Translations under genes and position numbers: made by a program
Source: Nocardiopsis metallicus
GTDB taxonomy: Bacteria; Actinomycetota; Actinomycetes; Streptosporangiales; Streptosporangiaceae
Reading direction: 5' to 3'
Assembly: GCF_014201115.1 (NCBI RefSeq)
Contig: NZ_JACHDO010000001.1
Coordinates: 4,898,001-4,962,000, forward strand
Length of the DNA stretch: 64,000 bases
Shown: piece after piece, positions 25,695 through 33,689 of the stretch
Position numbering within the stretch: position 1 is the first letter of the stretch
Layout of the letters: each line of letters begins with the position of its first letter
Notes under the pieces: model-generated
Databases searched by the model: none
What the model was told of the DNA's origin: nothing
Seen by the model: only the letters and a program-made list of their open reading frames with translations

Positions 25695-27479
25695 CTACGG
25701 GATCGGTCCGTCGTACTCCATCCAGAAGTCGACGGCCTCCGGGCGCGGGCGGGGCGCCACCGAGCTGCCGCCGTCGAACTCCATGACCCGCTCGGGGTCC
25801 TCCTCCACCGTCGGCCAGGCGGGCAGGCCGGGCCCGTTGGGGTCGCCGTCCGCGCCGAGGTTGTCGTAGGCGTAGGCCACCTCCGCGCCGTGGTAGGCGC
25901 CGTACTTCTCCAGTCCGGCTTCCGGGGGGACGTGCGCGAAGTGGTAGAGGTAGGCGTCCGACGCGCCGGTCCGGGTCTGCAGCCGGGCCCAGCGGTGCAC
26001 CGCCCGGGTCATGACCTTGTCGGTCTGGGCCTGCGGGAGCGAGTCGAGGACCTGCTCCTGGGTCTCTCCGGGGTAGAGCTCCAGGAACCGTTCGGCGTCC
26101 TCGCCGTACTCCTCCCGAACCGAGGCGCGGTACTCGTCGGCGTCGGTGTCGGGTGGCAGGGCCAGGATCAGGGAGGCCTCGTCGGCGTTGCTGCCGACCA
26201 GGACCGGTACGTCCAACTGGTCCCCCGCCGCGTAGACGTCCGCGGGCGTCGCGGGGAGCACGTGGCCGTCGATGAAGGGCCGCCAGTGGCTGTCCAGGGT
26301 CTCCGCGGCGGCCAGGACGCGGTCCAGGGGCATCTCCCGCATCTGCGCCAGAGTGGCTCCGCCCAGCGCCTCGCTCAGCCGGAGCCCGGCGTCCTCGGCG
26401 GCCTCCCTCGTGTCGAACTGGTCGCCGTCCTCGGTGTCGCCGGTGGTGCCCATGCAGGCTCCGCCGCCCGCGATGACACCGTCCACGAGGTCCTCGGCCA
26501 ACGGGGTCGCGCCCAGGAGGCACACGCTCTCGCCGCCGGCTGACTGGCCCGCGACGGTCACCCGGTCGGGGTCGCCGCCGAAGGCCGCGATGTTGTCGCG
26601 GATCCACTCCAGGGCGGCGATCTGGTCCTGGAGGCCGTAGTTGCCCGAGGCCTCGCCCCCGGATTCTTCGGCTAGGTCGGGGTGGGCGAGGAAGCCGAGA
26701 ACGCCCAGCCGGTAGTTGAGGGTCACGGTGATGACCTCGCCCCGGGAGGCGAGGGCCGCGCCGTCGTAGAGCGGCAGTGCGCCGGAGCCGGTCATGAAGC
26801 CGCCGCCGGGGACGTAGACGAGGACGGGCAGCCGCTCCGGGCCGCGCTCGGCCCCCCGCCAGATGTTGAGGGTGAGGCTGTCCTCGCCGGCCGGATAGGG
26901 GTTGAGGAGGGTGCCCGCCAGCGGGACGTCGATGACCTGTGAGAGCGCCCGGGTGGTGAAGGAGGACTCGCTCTGGACGGGGACGTCGGAGAAGCGGTCG
27001 GCGTTGAACACCTCCGTGCGCGGCAGGGGCGGCTGGGGCGCCCTCCAGCGCAGCTCGCCCTCCGGCGGTCGCGCGTAGGGAATCCCCGCGAAGACCTCGA
27101 CCGTGCCCGGGTCGTCGAGGACCCCTCGGACCGGCCCCTCCCGCGTCTCGACGATCTCGGTCGGGGTACGTTCCTGACCTCCCGCGAGACGGTTCTGCGG
27201 CGCCGGATAGGCGGCCACCGCCGTGACGCTCACGAGCACGCCCGCGATCAGCCACGCCCCGGTCTGGAGGATGGCGTGGCCCCGCAGCCACCAGCGGGCC
27301 GTCGCCCCCAGGAACACCAGCAGCACCGCGATCAGTACCCAGCCCCACCAGGGGCTCTGGTTGAGCCACAGGATCACCCCGGCGACCACCGCGATCGGCA
27401 GGAACGGCAGCCGGTACCGCAGCGGGCCGCGCCCGCGCGGGTCACCGGCCGGTCGCGGCCCGCGCTCGTCGATTCCCAT
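25695..27479 (-). CDS. Membrane-anchored type-B carboxylesterase
   Basis: 594 residues. The N-terminal 95 residues contain three hydrophobic helices (about 24-39, 45-61, 70-90), unusual for this family. The rest is a complete type-B carboxylesterase: VEVFAGIPYARPPEGELRW, DSLTLNIWRG, the oxyanion PGGGFMTGS, the nucleophile motif GQSAGG, a DEAS acidic region and the catalytic-His region GAYHGAEVAY. The catalytic domain is therefore held at the membrane, probably outside the cytoplasm. Convergent with the LLM gene. No shared operator motif is seen in front of it. Confidence 0.88.
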   Translation of the reverse strand: MGIDERGPRPAGDPRGRGPLRYRLPFLPIAVVAGVILWLNQSPWWGWVLIAVLLVFLGATARWWLRGHAILQTGAWLIAGVLVSVTAVAAYPAPQNRLAGGQERTPTEIVETREGPVRGVLDDPGTVEVFAGIPYARPPEGELRWRAPQPPLPRTEVFNADRFSDVPVQSESSFTTRALSQVIDVPLAGTLLNPYPAGEDSLTLNIWRGAERGPERLPVLVYVPGGGFMTGSGALPLYDGAALASRGEVITVTLNYRLGVLGFLAHPDLAEESGGEASGNYGLQDQIAALEWIRDNIAAFGGDPDRVTVAGQSAGGESVCLLGATPLAEDLVDGVIAGGGACMGTTGDTEDGDQFDTREAAEDAGLRLSEALGGATLAQMREMPLDRVLAAAETLDSHWRPFIDGHVLPATPADVYAAGDQLDVPVLVGSNADEASLILALPPDTDADEYRASVREEYGEDAERFLELYPGETQEQVLDSLPQAQTDKVMTRAVHRWARLQTRTGASDAYLYHFAHVPPEAGLEKYGAYHGAEVAYAYDNLGADGDPNGPGLPAWPTVEEDPERVMEFDGGSSVAPRPRPEAVDFWMEYDGPIP

Positions 27480-27809
27480 CTCTCAACTCTCCGCTTCCCG
27501 GACCCGGCTCCGGCTCGATCACCCGCACGGCACGCTTGGACGGCGGAGGGGTCGGGCTCCGCTTCCCCTGCCCCGGCCCTCCTGCCCGGAGCCGGGTCCG
27601 GGCCCACGGTCCAGACGCCGCGCCGGTTCCTCCAGGGCGCCGGGGAGGCCGTCCGGGTTCCGTCGGGGGTCGACGCGTTGGTGCGCCGCGCGGAGCCGAA
27701 GGGGGCCTCGACGGCGCGGAGCTCGGAAGTGCCCTGGGATCCAGTCCTCGCTTCCGCGTCGGCGCGAAGGCCCCCGTGCCGCCCCGGTCCTCCTCCGGGC
27801 GGGGTCCGA
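27480..27809. other. Non-coding stretch between esterase and GNAT gene
   Basis: 330 bases with no supported gene. It must hold the promoter of the leftward esterase, but I see no clear -10 or -35 elements and no copy of the shared operator motif. Confidence 0.4.
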
Positions 27810-28118
27810 TCAGTCGCTGACCTTGCTCCGGGACCGGTAGACCAGGTCCCGGTACTCCGGGTGACGGGCGATCCAGCCCGCGAAGAAGGGGCAGGTCGGG
27901 AGTACTCCCAGGCCAGCGGCACGGGCCTCGTCCAGGGCCGTGCGCACCAGCGCCGACCCGACCCCCCTGCCCTCGTAGTCCGGCGAAACCTCGGTGTGCA
28001 CGAACGCGACGAGCTCAGCCGTACGGATGTACTGCGCCAGGCCCGCGACCCCGGACGCCCCGTCGACGCGGGCCTCGTAGCGCTTCGCCTCGGGCACGTC
28101 ACTCACTTCGACAGCCAT
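27810..28118 (-). CDS. YjdJ-type GNAT acetyltransferase (second copy)
   Basis: 102 residues, same short GNAT type as 23733-24128: VAFVHTEVSPDYEGRGVGSALVRTAL and VLPTCPFFAGWIARHPEY. Start ATG 28118 with a near-perfect AAGGAGG on the minus strand four bases away. The shared operator motif F lies 50-63 bases upstream. The paired YjdI-like ferredoxin gene (31294) is also under this motif, matching the yjdI-yjdJ partnership known in Escherichia coli. Confidence 0.9.
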   Translation of the reverse strand: MAVEVSDVPEAKRYEARVDGASGVAGLAQYIRTAELVAFVHTEVSPDYEGRGVGSALVRTALDEARAAGLGVLPTCPFFAGWIARHPEYRDLVYRSRSKVSD

Positions 28119-28167
28119 GTGTCCTCCTTCTGACGCCTGTCGATCAGGCGCACATTCAGCAATTGTG

Positions 28168-28181
28168 GATGATAAGTCAAC
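28168..28181. promoter_or_regulatory. Shared operator motif, site F
   Basis: Minus strand reads GTTGACTTATCATC, upstream of the GNAT gene at 27810 and after the MFS stop. Confidence 0.65.
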
Positions 28182-28230
28182 TAGTTGGGACGCGGAGGGG
28201 CGCTGCCCCGGGACGGTGGCGCCAGCGCTC

Positions 28231-29466
28231 CTAGGCGAGCGCGCGTCGGCGCTGTGCGGCCCAGACGACCAGGCCGACGAGCGCGACGACTCCGGCCGCA
28301 CCACTGGTCAGCGGCCATCCCACGGTGTCCCAGAGGACCGCGGTGAGGGTGGAGCCGATCGCTCCGCCGATGAAGTTGCCGACGATGAGCGCGGTGTTGA
28401 GCCTGCTGCGGGCCTTGGGGTCGATGGCCATCACACTGGTCTGCACGAGGACGAGCACCGACTGGATCCCCACCGACGAGACGGCCGCCGCCAGGAAGAC
28501 GACGGCGAGGCCGCCACCGGCGAAGGCGGCGGCGACCATCGACAGCAGCGTCAGCGCGAACCCGGCACCGATCGCCGGAAGCGCCCAGCCGCGGTCGAAG
28601 AGCCGGCCGACGTTCTGCGCGGCGACGGCTCCGGCCACTCCGAGCAGGCTGACCAGCCCGATCCGGGTGACGGAGAAGCCGTAGGGCGCCGAGGAGAGCA
28701 GGAACGTCAGGCCGGTCCAGAACATCGTGAACACGGCCATGACGCACGCCCCGAGGAGTATGAGGACGCGCAGCCTCGCGGACTCCCGGACGGCGACGAA
28801 CACGGAGCGGAGCAGGGTCCCGTAGCCGACGCGCGCGGAGGCCGGCATCCGGGGGATCGACCGCGCGAGCAGCAGCGCGAAGACCAGGTTCAGCACCGCC
28901 GCGAACACGAAGACCGAACGCCATCCGGCCAGGTCGGCGACGAACCCGCTCACGACCCGGGCGATGAGGATGCCGAACAGCAGGCCGGAGGCGACCGTCC
29001 CGATGGTGCGTCCGCGGTGTTCCGGACGGGCCAGGTCGCCCGCCAACGGGGTCAGGAGCTGACCGGTCACACTGCTCAGCCCGACGACGAACATCGCAAG
29101 GACCACGACGGCGTAGGAGGGGGCCACGGCGGTCACGACCAGTGCCAGGACCGAAACGGCCATGATCGCGGGGATCAGCCGGTGGCGTGCGAGCGTGTCC
29201 CCGAGCGGAACGATCAGGAGGGCTCCGAGCGCGTAGCCGACCTGGACCCCGGTGATGATCAGGCCCGCGAGTCCCGCCGGAACGCTCAGCCCCGCACCGA
29301 TGTCGTCCAGGAGCGGTTGGGCCCAGTAGAGGTTGCCGACGACGACACCGCCGGAGAGAGCGAAGAGCAGGGTCAGGGCTCCACTCATCCGGGATGGGCG
29401 GTGGGGGCGGGATGGTTGTCGGCGGGAACCGGATACTTGTTGGCGGGGGCTGACCGTGTCGGTCAT
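28231..29466 (-). CDS. MFS transporter
   Basis: 411 residues with twelve hydrophobic segments. GNLYWAQPLLDDIGAGLSVP is typical of the YnfM/AraJ-like DHA subgroup, and PLGDTLARHRLI is the loop 2-3 motif. Such proteins expel sugars, drugs or aromatic compounds. It lies 46 bases downstream of the alpha/beta hydrolase gene on the same strand and may be in the operon that begins with the ferredoxin gene. Substrate unknown. Confidence 0.88.
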   Translation of the reverse strand: MTDTVSPRQQVSGSRRQPSRPHRPSRMSGALTLLFALSGGVVVGNLYWAQPLLDDIGAGLSVPAGLAGLIITGVQVGYALGALLIVPLGDTLARHRLIPAIMAVSVLALVVTAVAPSYAVVVLAMFVVGLSSVTGQLLTPLAGDLARPEHRGRTIGTVASGLLFGILIARVVSGFVADLAGWRSVFVFAAVLNLVFALLLARSIPRMPASARVGYGTLLRSVFVAVRESARLRVLILLGACVMAVFTMFWTGLTFLLSSAPYGFSVTRIGLVSLLGVAGAVAAQNVGRLFDRGWALPAIGAGFALTLLSMVAAAFAGGGLAVVFLAAAVSSVGIQSVLVLVQTSVMAIDPKARSRLNTALIVGNFIGGAIGSTLTAVLWDTVGWPLTSGAAGVVALVGLVVWAAQRRRALA

Positions 29467-29512
29467 GGGGTCCCTTCCGACCGACGCGGAACCGCGGATA
29501 GCCGGGGAACCA

Positions 29513-30352
29513 CTAGCCGAGGAAGTCGAGGAGCGCGGTGTTGACCTCGTCGGCGTGCGTCCAGAGCAGCCCGTGCGGGGCGTTCTCGACCTCCACGTAC
29601 CGCGCCTGCGGCAGGAGCTCGCGGAAGCGGCGGGCGGTGGCGTCGATGGGCAGGATGTTGTCCGCGGTGCCGTGCAGGATCAGAGCCGGCTTGCCGCTGG
29701 CCCGGACCGCCTCGACGTCGGCTCGGAAGTCCTCGATCCAGGCGGAGACGACCGCGTAGGCCGCCACCGGGGCGCTGGAGACCGCGACGTTCCAGCTGTT
29801 GGTGACCGCCTCCTGGCTGATCCGTTCTCCGAGGGTCTGGTCGAGGTTGTAGAAGTCGGCGAAGAACTGCGTGTACCAGGCGTAGCGGTCCCCCCTGGCC
29901 GCGGCCTCGATCCCGTCGAAGACGTCCTGCGGCACCCCTTCGGGGTTGTCGTCGCGGGCGACCAGGAAGGGTTCCAGCGAGGCGAGGAAGGCGAGCTTGG
30001 CGACCCGCTCGTGGCCGTACCGGGACACGTAGCGGGCGAGTTCGCCGGTGCCCATCGAGAAGCCGACGAGGACGACGTCGCGCAGGTCGAGGGTGTTGAG
30101 CACGGTGTCCAGGTCGGCGGCGAAGGTGTCGTAGTCGTAGCCGGAGCCGACCTTGGACGACCTGCCGAACCCGCGCCGGTCGTAGGTGATGACGCGGTAT
30201 CCGGCCGCGAGCAGCTCCCGCGTCTGGCGCTCCCAGCTGTGGCCGTTCAACGGGTACCCGTGGATGAGCACGACGGGCTGGCCCGCGCCCTGGTCCTCGT
30301 AGTAGATCTCGACCGGGGTGCTGTTCTCGTTTCCGACGGTGACGTAACCCAT
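29513..30352 (-). CDS. Alpha/beta hydrolase (non-haem chloroperoxidase-like)
   Basis: 279 residues. VVLIHGYPLNGHSWERQ (oxyanion), YDRRGFGRSSK, the nucleophile elbow GFSMGTGE, ILHGTADNILPID (acid) and APHGLLWTHADEV (His) form a full catalytic triad in the cofactor-free haloperoxidase/esterase group. Start ATG 30352; a longer frame upstream runs through the tandem-repeat region and is rejected. Transcribed toward the MFS gene. It probably acts as an esterase or perhydrolase on a small xenobiotic. Confidence 0.9.
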   Translation of the reverse strand: MGYVTVGNENSTPVEIYYEDQGAGQPVVLIHGYPLNGHSWERQTRELLAAGYRVITYDRRGFGRSSKVGSGYDYDTFAADLDTVLNTLDLRDVVLVGFSMGTGELARYVSRYGHERVAKLAFLASLEPFLVARDDNPEGVPQDVFDGIEAAARGDRYAWYTQFFADFYNLDQTLGERISQEAVTNSWNVAVSSAPVAAYAVVSAWIEDFRADVEAVRASGKPALILHGTADNILPIDATARRFRELLPQARYVEVENAPHGLLWTHADEVNTALLDFLG

Positions 30353-30425
30353 GATCTGCCTGCCTTCTCTTTCAGTGTTCGGACTGCGCGGCGACAGGGC
30401 GTGTTCGCACCGAAGCCGTGTTCTC

Positions 30426-30476
30426 ACTGGGACGTTGGGACACTGGGACGTTGGGGCACCGGGGCACCGGGGCACC
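30426..30476. repeat. Short tandem repeats
   Basis: ACTGGGACGTTGGGAC (30426-30441) is followed at once by a near copy beginning at 30442. Three exact copies of GGGGCACC follow (30453-30476). They lie in the 218-base gap between the alpha/beta hydrolase and SnoaL-like genes. Confidence 0.8.
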
Positions 30477-30570
30477 GCGACCCGTGGCAACCCCCGTTCC
30501 CGGGACCGGGTCAAGCGGAACTGCGCTGCGGGTCGACACGGCTTGGTGCGCCGTTCACCCGGGCACGGGT

Positions 30571-30972
30571 TCACACCATGGGGTTCGCGCTGGCGGTGGA
30601 TTCGGGGCGGGTGTACTCCTGGACGACGTCCCAGTGCTCGACGATGCGGCCGCCCTCCAGCCGGAAGACGTCGACGATCACCACTGGGCCCGGACCCCAG
30701 CCGTGGACGAGGCTGTGCGTGAAGACGAGGTCGCCCTGGGCCGCGGTGCGCTGCGGCTCCCAGGAGAACCCTTCAAGGCCGGGCACCACGGCGCGCAGCG
30801 TGTCGAGGCCGTCGGGCATCTGGGGGCTGTGCTGCACGTAGGGCTCGGCCCAGTAGCGGTCAAGCGCGCTGAGGTCCTTGTCGATGAAGAGCTCCCGCAT
30901 CGCGGTGAGCACGATCTCGGTGTTGCGCCTGGCCAGGTCGGTTTCGGTGACGGTGCTGTGGGTCATGGTCAT
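30571..30972 (-). CDS. SnoaL-like polyketide cyclase-family protein
   Basis: 133 residues, NTF2-like fold of the SnoaL-like ester-cyclase type: LFIDKDLSALDRYWAEPYVQHSPQMPDG, VFTHSLVHGWGPG and VVDVFRLEGGRIVEHWDVVQ with the conserved His/Asp/Trp pocket. It starts inside the stop codon of the upstream MoaF-like gene (ATGA overlap). These proteins act on small, often aromatic or lactone substrates; the exact reaction cannot be read. Confidence 0.9.
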   Translation of the reverse strand: MTMTHSTVTETDLARRNTEIVLTAMRELFIDKDLSALDRYWAEPYVQHSPQMPDGLDTLRAVVPGLEGFSWEPQRTAAQGDLVFTHSLVHGWGPGPVVIVDVFRLEGGRIVEHWDVVQEYTRPESTASANPMV

Positions 30973-31280
30973 GCCTCCGTGATGGTTCCGACGAGGTTGT
31001 ACAGCGCGCCGTCGACGGTGACGTTGGAGTAGAGCGTCGCGTTGGCGAAGTCCTCCACGTGGGTCACGGTGGCGCCACTGGCCTCGGTCCACGAGTTGAG
31101 GTAGACGCCCTCGCGGATCTTCCTGAGGTTGAGCCGGACGGTCTCGGCGTGGCCGTCCGGGGCGAGCCCGCCGCCCTCCTCGACCACGAAGCTGCCCTGC
31201 GACTCCGATTCGAAGGTGAACCTCACCTTCAGCGGCCCCAGGTCGAATCTGTAGCTTCTGCCGACTGGTTGCGCGGTCAT
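30969..31280 (-). CDS. MoaF-related lipocalin-like protein
   Basis: 103 residues, predicted all-beta. YRFDLGPLKVRFTFES, VRLNLRKIREGVYLNSWTE and VTHVEDFANATLYSNVT resemble the MoaF C-terminal/related domain, a small calycin-like barrel. No catalytic motif. It is located between the YjdI-type ferredoxin and the SnoaL-like gene, coupled to the latter. It may bind an intermediate used by its neighbours; this is inference. Confidence 0.7.
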   Translation of the reverse strand: MTAQPVGRSYRFDLGPLKVRFTFESESQGSFVVEEGGGLAPDGHAETVRLNLRKIREGVYLNSWTEASGATVTHVEDFANATLYSNVTVDGALYNLVGTITEA

Positions 31281-31293
31281 GGATTCCCCTGTC

Positions 31294-31518
31294 TCAGCCG
31301 ACGCGGTGGTACCGCAGGGCTCCCGAAGGGCAGCGCCGGACCACCTCGGCCGTGCGGTCGGCGGCGGCGTTGTCCGGCTGGATCCACGGACGCCGCTCGA
31401 TGTCGAACACCTCGGGCAGGCCGCGGACGCACTCGGCGGCGTGCTGACAGCGCCCCGCCTCGAAGGTGACCGCGATCGACTGCCCCTCGTACGTCTTCTT
31501 TCCGGATCCGCCGCTCAT
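31294..31518 (-). CDS. YjdI-type divergent 4Fe-4S ferredoxin (Fer4_19)
   Basis: 74 residues. IAVTFEAGRCQHAAECVRGLP, PWIQPD and RRCPSGALRYHRVG match the Fer4_19 pattern of YjdI, a single divergent iron-sulphur cluster domain. Three Cys are visible (GRC, AEC, RRC) with a His, rather than four classical Cys. ATG 31518. First gene of a leftward operon (ferredoxin-MoaF-SnoaL and perhaps hydrolase-MFS). Sites G and H of the shared motif lie 84 and 196 bases upstream. Confidence 0.9.
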   Translation of the reverse strand: MSGGSGKKTYEGQSIAVTFEAGRCQHAAECVRGLPEVFDIERRPWIQPDNAAADRTAEVVRRCPSGALRYHRVG

Positions 31519-31601
31519 GGCTACCCCCGTCGCTGCGGTGCCCGTCTTCGGCCGGCCCGGGCTGGTCAGGTCTGATCTGGCCGTCACGCTAGCAACATGT
31601 A

Positions 31602-31615
31602 GTTGATACATCAAC
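31602..31615. promoter_or_regulatory. Shared operator motif, site G
   Basis: GTTGATACATCAAC, six-base perfect arms with a two-base centre, upstream of the leftward YjdI-like ferredoxin gene. Confidence 0.7.
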
Positions 31616-31713
31616 CCACATTCCAAAAAAAGACCGACCCGCACACGACTTCCGATGCAACGAAAACCCACTTCAGACCTGCTTTTCGAGGCACCGAAGC
31701 AGAATCAGAGCTT

Positions 31714-31727
31714 GTTGATTGCTCAAC
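31714..31727. promoter_or_regulatory. Shared operator motif, site H
   Basis: GTTGATTGCTCAAC, between site G and the 3' end of the tetR gene; possibly a second, upstream operator for the ferredoxin operon. Confidence 0.6.
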
Positions 31728-31836
31728 TAATGAGGTTTAATCCTGAGCATCAGGGCCGGGCCACCGGCCACCCGGCCGCCAGAAGACCGTCGGGGACGGA
31801 AGACCGTTGGAGGGAGTGGCGATCCGACAGACCAGG

Positions 31837-32484
31837 TCAGCCGGACTCCGACTCGCCCGGCTCCACCAGACCCCCGAGGGCAGCGACCGCCTGGGCGCCG
31901 AGCCAGGACTCGGCCCGCCCGAAGTCCCAGCCGCAGTCCTTGAGCAGGGTGCGCCAGGCGGCGATCCCGAAGCAGAACCAGAGGCGGTCCGAGACCTCCT
32001 CGACGTCCAGGCGCCCGGACACGAGTCCTCGCGCGACGAGGACGGTCGCGGCCTGGCGAAGCGCGCCGCGGTAGCTCTCCACGACCTGCTGCCAGATCCG
32101 GTCGGCGTCCTCGTCCCCCAGCGAGGCGTACAGCAGGTCGATCGAGTCGCTGAAGCGCTCGTGGTCGGAGCGGGTCCCCCGGGCGAGGCAGGCGGTGGCC
32201 GCCGCCAGGTCGGGAACGGTACGGAGCTCCTCGATGGTCGCGGGCGCCGTGGACTCGGCCACGTCCAACCTGAGCAGTTCGCGCAGGAGTTCGGCCTTGG
32301 TTCCGGCGCTGGCGTACACGGTCTTGACCGCCGTACCGGCTTCGCGAGCGATGTCGGACATGGTCACGCGCAGGTACCCGCGGCTGACGAACAGCCTCCG
32401 GGCCGCACCGAGGATCTCCTCACGGGTGCGGGCGGCGTCGCGTTCGCGGCGGGGGGATCGGTAGGTCCTGGACTCGGAGGGCAC
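31837..32484 (-). CDS. TetR-family transcriptional regulator
   Basis: 215 residues. TetR DNA-binding domain at about 19-66: RTREEILGAARRLFVSRGYLRVTMSDIAREAGTAV and KTVYASAGTKAELL. The C-terminal ligand domain is all helical. Start ATG 32484. Divergent from the O-methyltransferase gene, with the dyad GCATTCAATGC (32514-32524) between them as a likely operator. It probably controls the methyltransferase and itself rather than the GTTGA-N4-TCAWC sites, whose half-sites are unlike this dyad. Confidence 0.92.
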   Translation of the reverse strand: MPSESRTYRSPRRERDAARTREEILGAARRLFVSRGYLRVTMSDIAREAGTAVKTVYASAGTKAELLRELLRLDVAESTAPATIEELRTVPDLAAATACLARGTRSDHERFSDSIDLLYASLGDEDADRIWQQVVESYRGALRQAATVLVARGLVSGRLDVEEVSDRLWFCFGIAAWRTLLKDCGWDFGRAESWLGAQAVAALGGLVEPGESESG

Positions 32485-32508
32485 CCGAGGATTCTATCTG
32501 CTACACAC

Positions 32509-32538
32509 TTGACGCATTCAATGCACACTGCCTAACCT
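32509..32538 (+). promoter_or_regulatory. O-methyltransferase promoter with TetR-like dyad
   Basis: -35 TTGACG (32509-32514), 18-base spacer, -10 TAACCT (32533-32538). The dyad GCATT-C-AATGC (32514-32524) sits at the -35/spacer boundary, a place where TetR binding would block transcription. Confidence 0.5.
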
Positions 32539-32606
32539 CAATTTTGGCCGACAGCGGGGGCGCACTGCTCAACGTGCGGCCCGAACCCAGTGAAACGAGA
32601 TTCCCC

Positions 32607-33656
32607 ATGGCCCCAGAAGCGGCGTCGGCCCCCTCGAACGAGCAGCCCTCCGGCGCGCTCTCCGCCCAGATGGCGGGGATGCTGTCGGGGTTCGCCCTCT
32701 CCCAGGCCCTGTACGCGGTCGCCAAGCTCGATCTCTCGGCGAAGCTGCTCGCCGGACCGCGCACGGTGACCGAGCTGGCGGAGGAGACCGGCGTGCTGGC
32801 GGACCCGCTGCGCAGGGTCCTGCACACCCTCAGCGGCGTCGGCGTGGTGACCCACCGGGAGGGCGACCGCTTCGCCGTCACCGACCTGGGCGCCACACTG
32901 GCCGACGGCACCCCCGGCTCCCTGCGCGGAACCGCGCTGCTGTGGATGGAGACCCACTACGAGGCGTTCGGGGAGCTCCTCGGCGCACTGCGGACCGGAC
33001 ACACCGGGTTCGCGCTCCGCCACGACCAGGAATTCGTCCCCTACCTGCGCGAACACCCCGAACACCTACCCAGCCTGACCTCCGCGATGGCCGAACTGAA
33101 CGGCGGGCCGCGGCAGGCCCTGCTGTCCGGCTACCGGCTGCCGGAGGGCGAGGTGGTCGCGGACGTCGGCGGGGCCGACGGCTCGGTGCTCGCCGCCCTT
33201 CTGGCCGACGAGCCCGAGCGGCGCGGCGTCGTCATGGACCTGCCCGGGGTCGTCCCCGCCGCCACCGCCCGGATGAGCGCGGCCGGACTGGCCGACCGGG
33301 TGAGCGTGGTCGGCGGCGACTTCTTCGCCGGTGTGCCCTCGGCCGACGTCTACCTGCTGTCCGCGGTACTGCACGACTGGCCCGACGAGGACTGCGCGCG
33401 GCTGCTCGCGCGGGTCGGGGAGGCGGCCCGGCCGGGCGCCCGGCTCGTCGTGATCGAGTCGCTGCTGCCCCCTGGCGACGAGCAGCACCCGAGCAAGCTG
33501 AGCGATCTGATCATGTTGACGATGGCGGGCGGGCGGGAACGCACCGAGTCGGAGTACACGACTCTTCTGGGCGCCTCCGGATTCGTCGTCGACAGGATCA
33601 TCATGGCCCCGGCCGGCGGTTACTCCGCCATCGAGGCGACTCTCAAGGCCGTTTGA
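32607..33656 (+). CDS. SAM-dependent O-methyltransferase (DnrK-like)
   Basis: 349 residues. The N-terminal dimerisation winged helix (AQMAGMLSGFALSQALYAVAKLDL, VTELAEETGVLADPLRRVLH) is followed by a class I SAM domain with VVADVGGADGSVLAALLA (motif I), DVYLLSAVLHDWPDEDC (motif with the general-base His) and LVVIESLLPPGDEQ. This is the plant-type/antibiotic O-methyltransferase family 2. ATG 32607 chosen; an upstream TTG at 32544 lies near the predicted transcription start. Substrate probably an aromatic or polyketide hydroxyl. Followed 33 bases later by a flavodoxin-fold reductase. Confidence 0.9.
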   Translation: MAPEAASAPSNEQPSGALSAQMAGMLSGFALSQALYAVAKLDLSAKLLAGPRTVTELAEETGVLADPLRRVLHTLSGVGVVTHREGDRFAVTDLGATLADGTPGSLRGTALLWMETHYEAFGELLGALRTGHTGFALRHDQEFVPYLREHPEHLPSLTSAMAELNGGPRQALLSGYRLPEGEVVADVGGADGSVLAALLADEPERRGVVMDLPGVVPAATARMSAAGLADRVSVVGGDFFAGVPSADVYLLSAVLHDWPDEDCARLLARVGEAARPGARLVVIESLLPPGDEQHPSKLSDLIMLTMAGGRERTESEYTTLLGASGFVVDRIIMAPAGGYSAIEATLKAV

Positions 33657-33689
33657 GGACCACCGACCGAACCTCCGGAAGGACTTTCG

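Noticed and set aside
28117..29544. 475-codon plus-strand frame opposite the MFS gene at 28231
   Set aside because: Asp/Gly/Arg/Gln artefact of the reverse strand of a hydrophobic protein.
30426..30476. Possible CRISPR-like repeat
   Set aside because: Units are 8-16 bases, contiguous, with no spacers and no cas genes.
32509..32522. TTGACGCATTCAA as a tenth copy of the shared motif
   Set aside because: Half-sites are five bases apart instead of four and it fits better as a -35 element with a TetR-type dyad.
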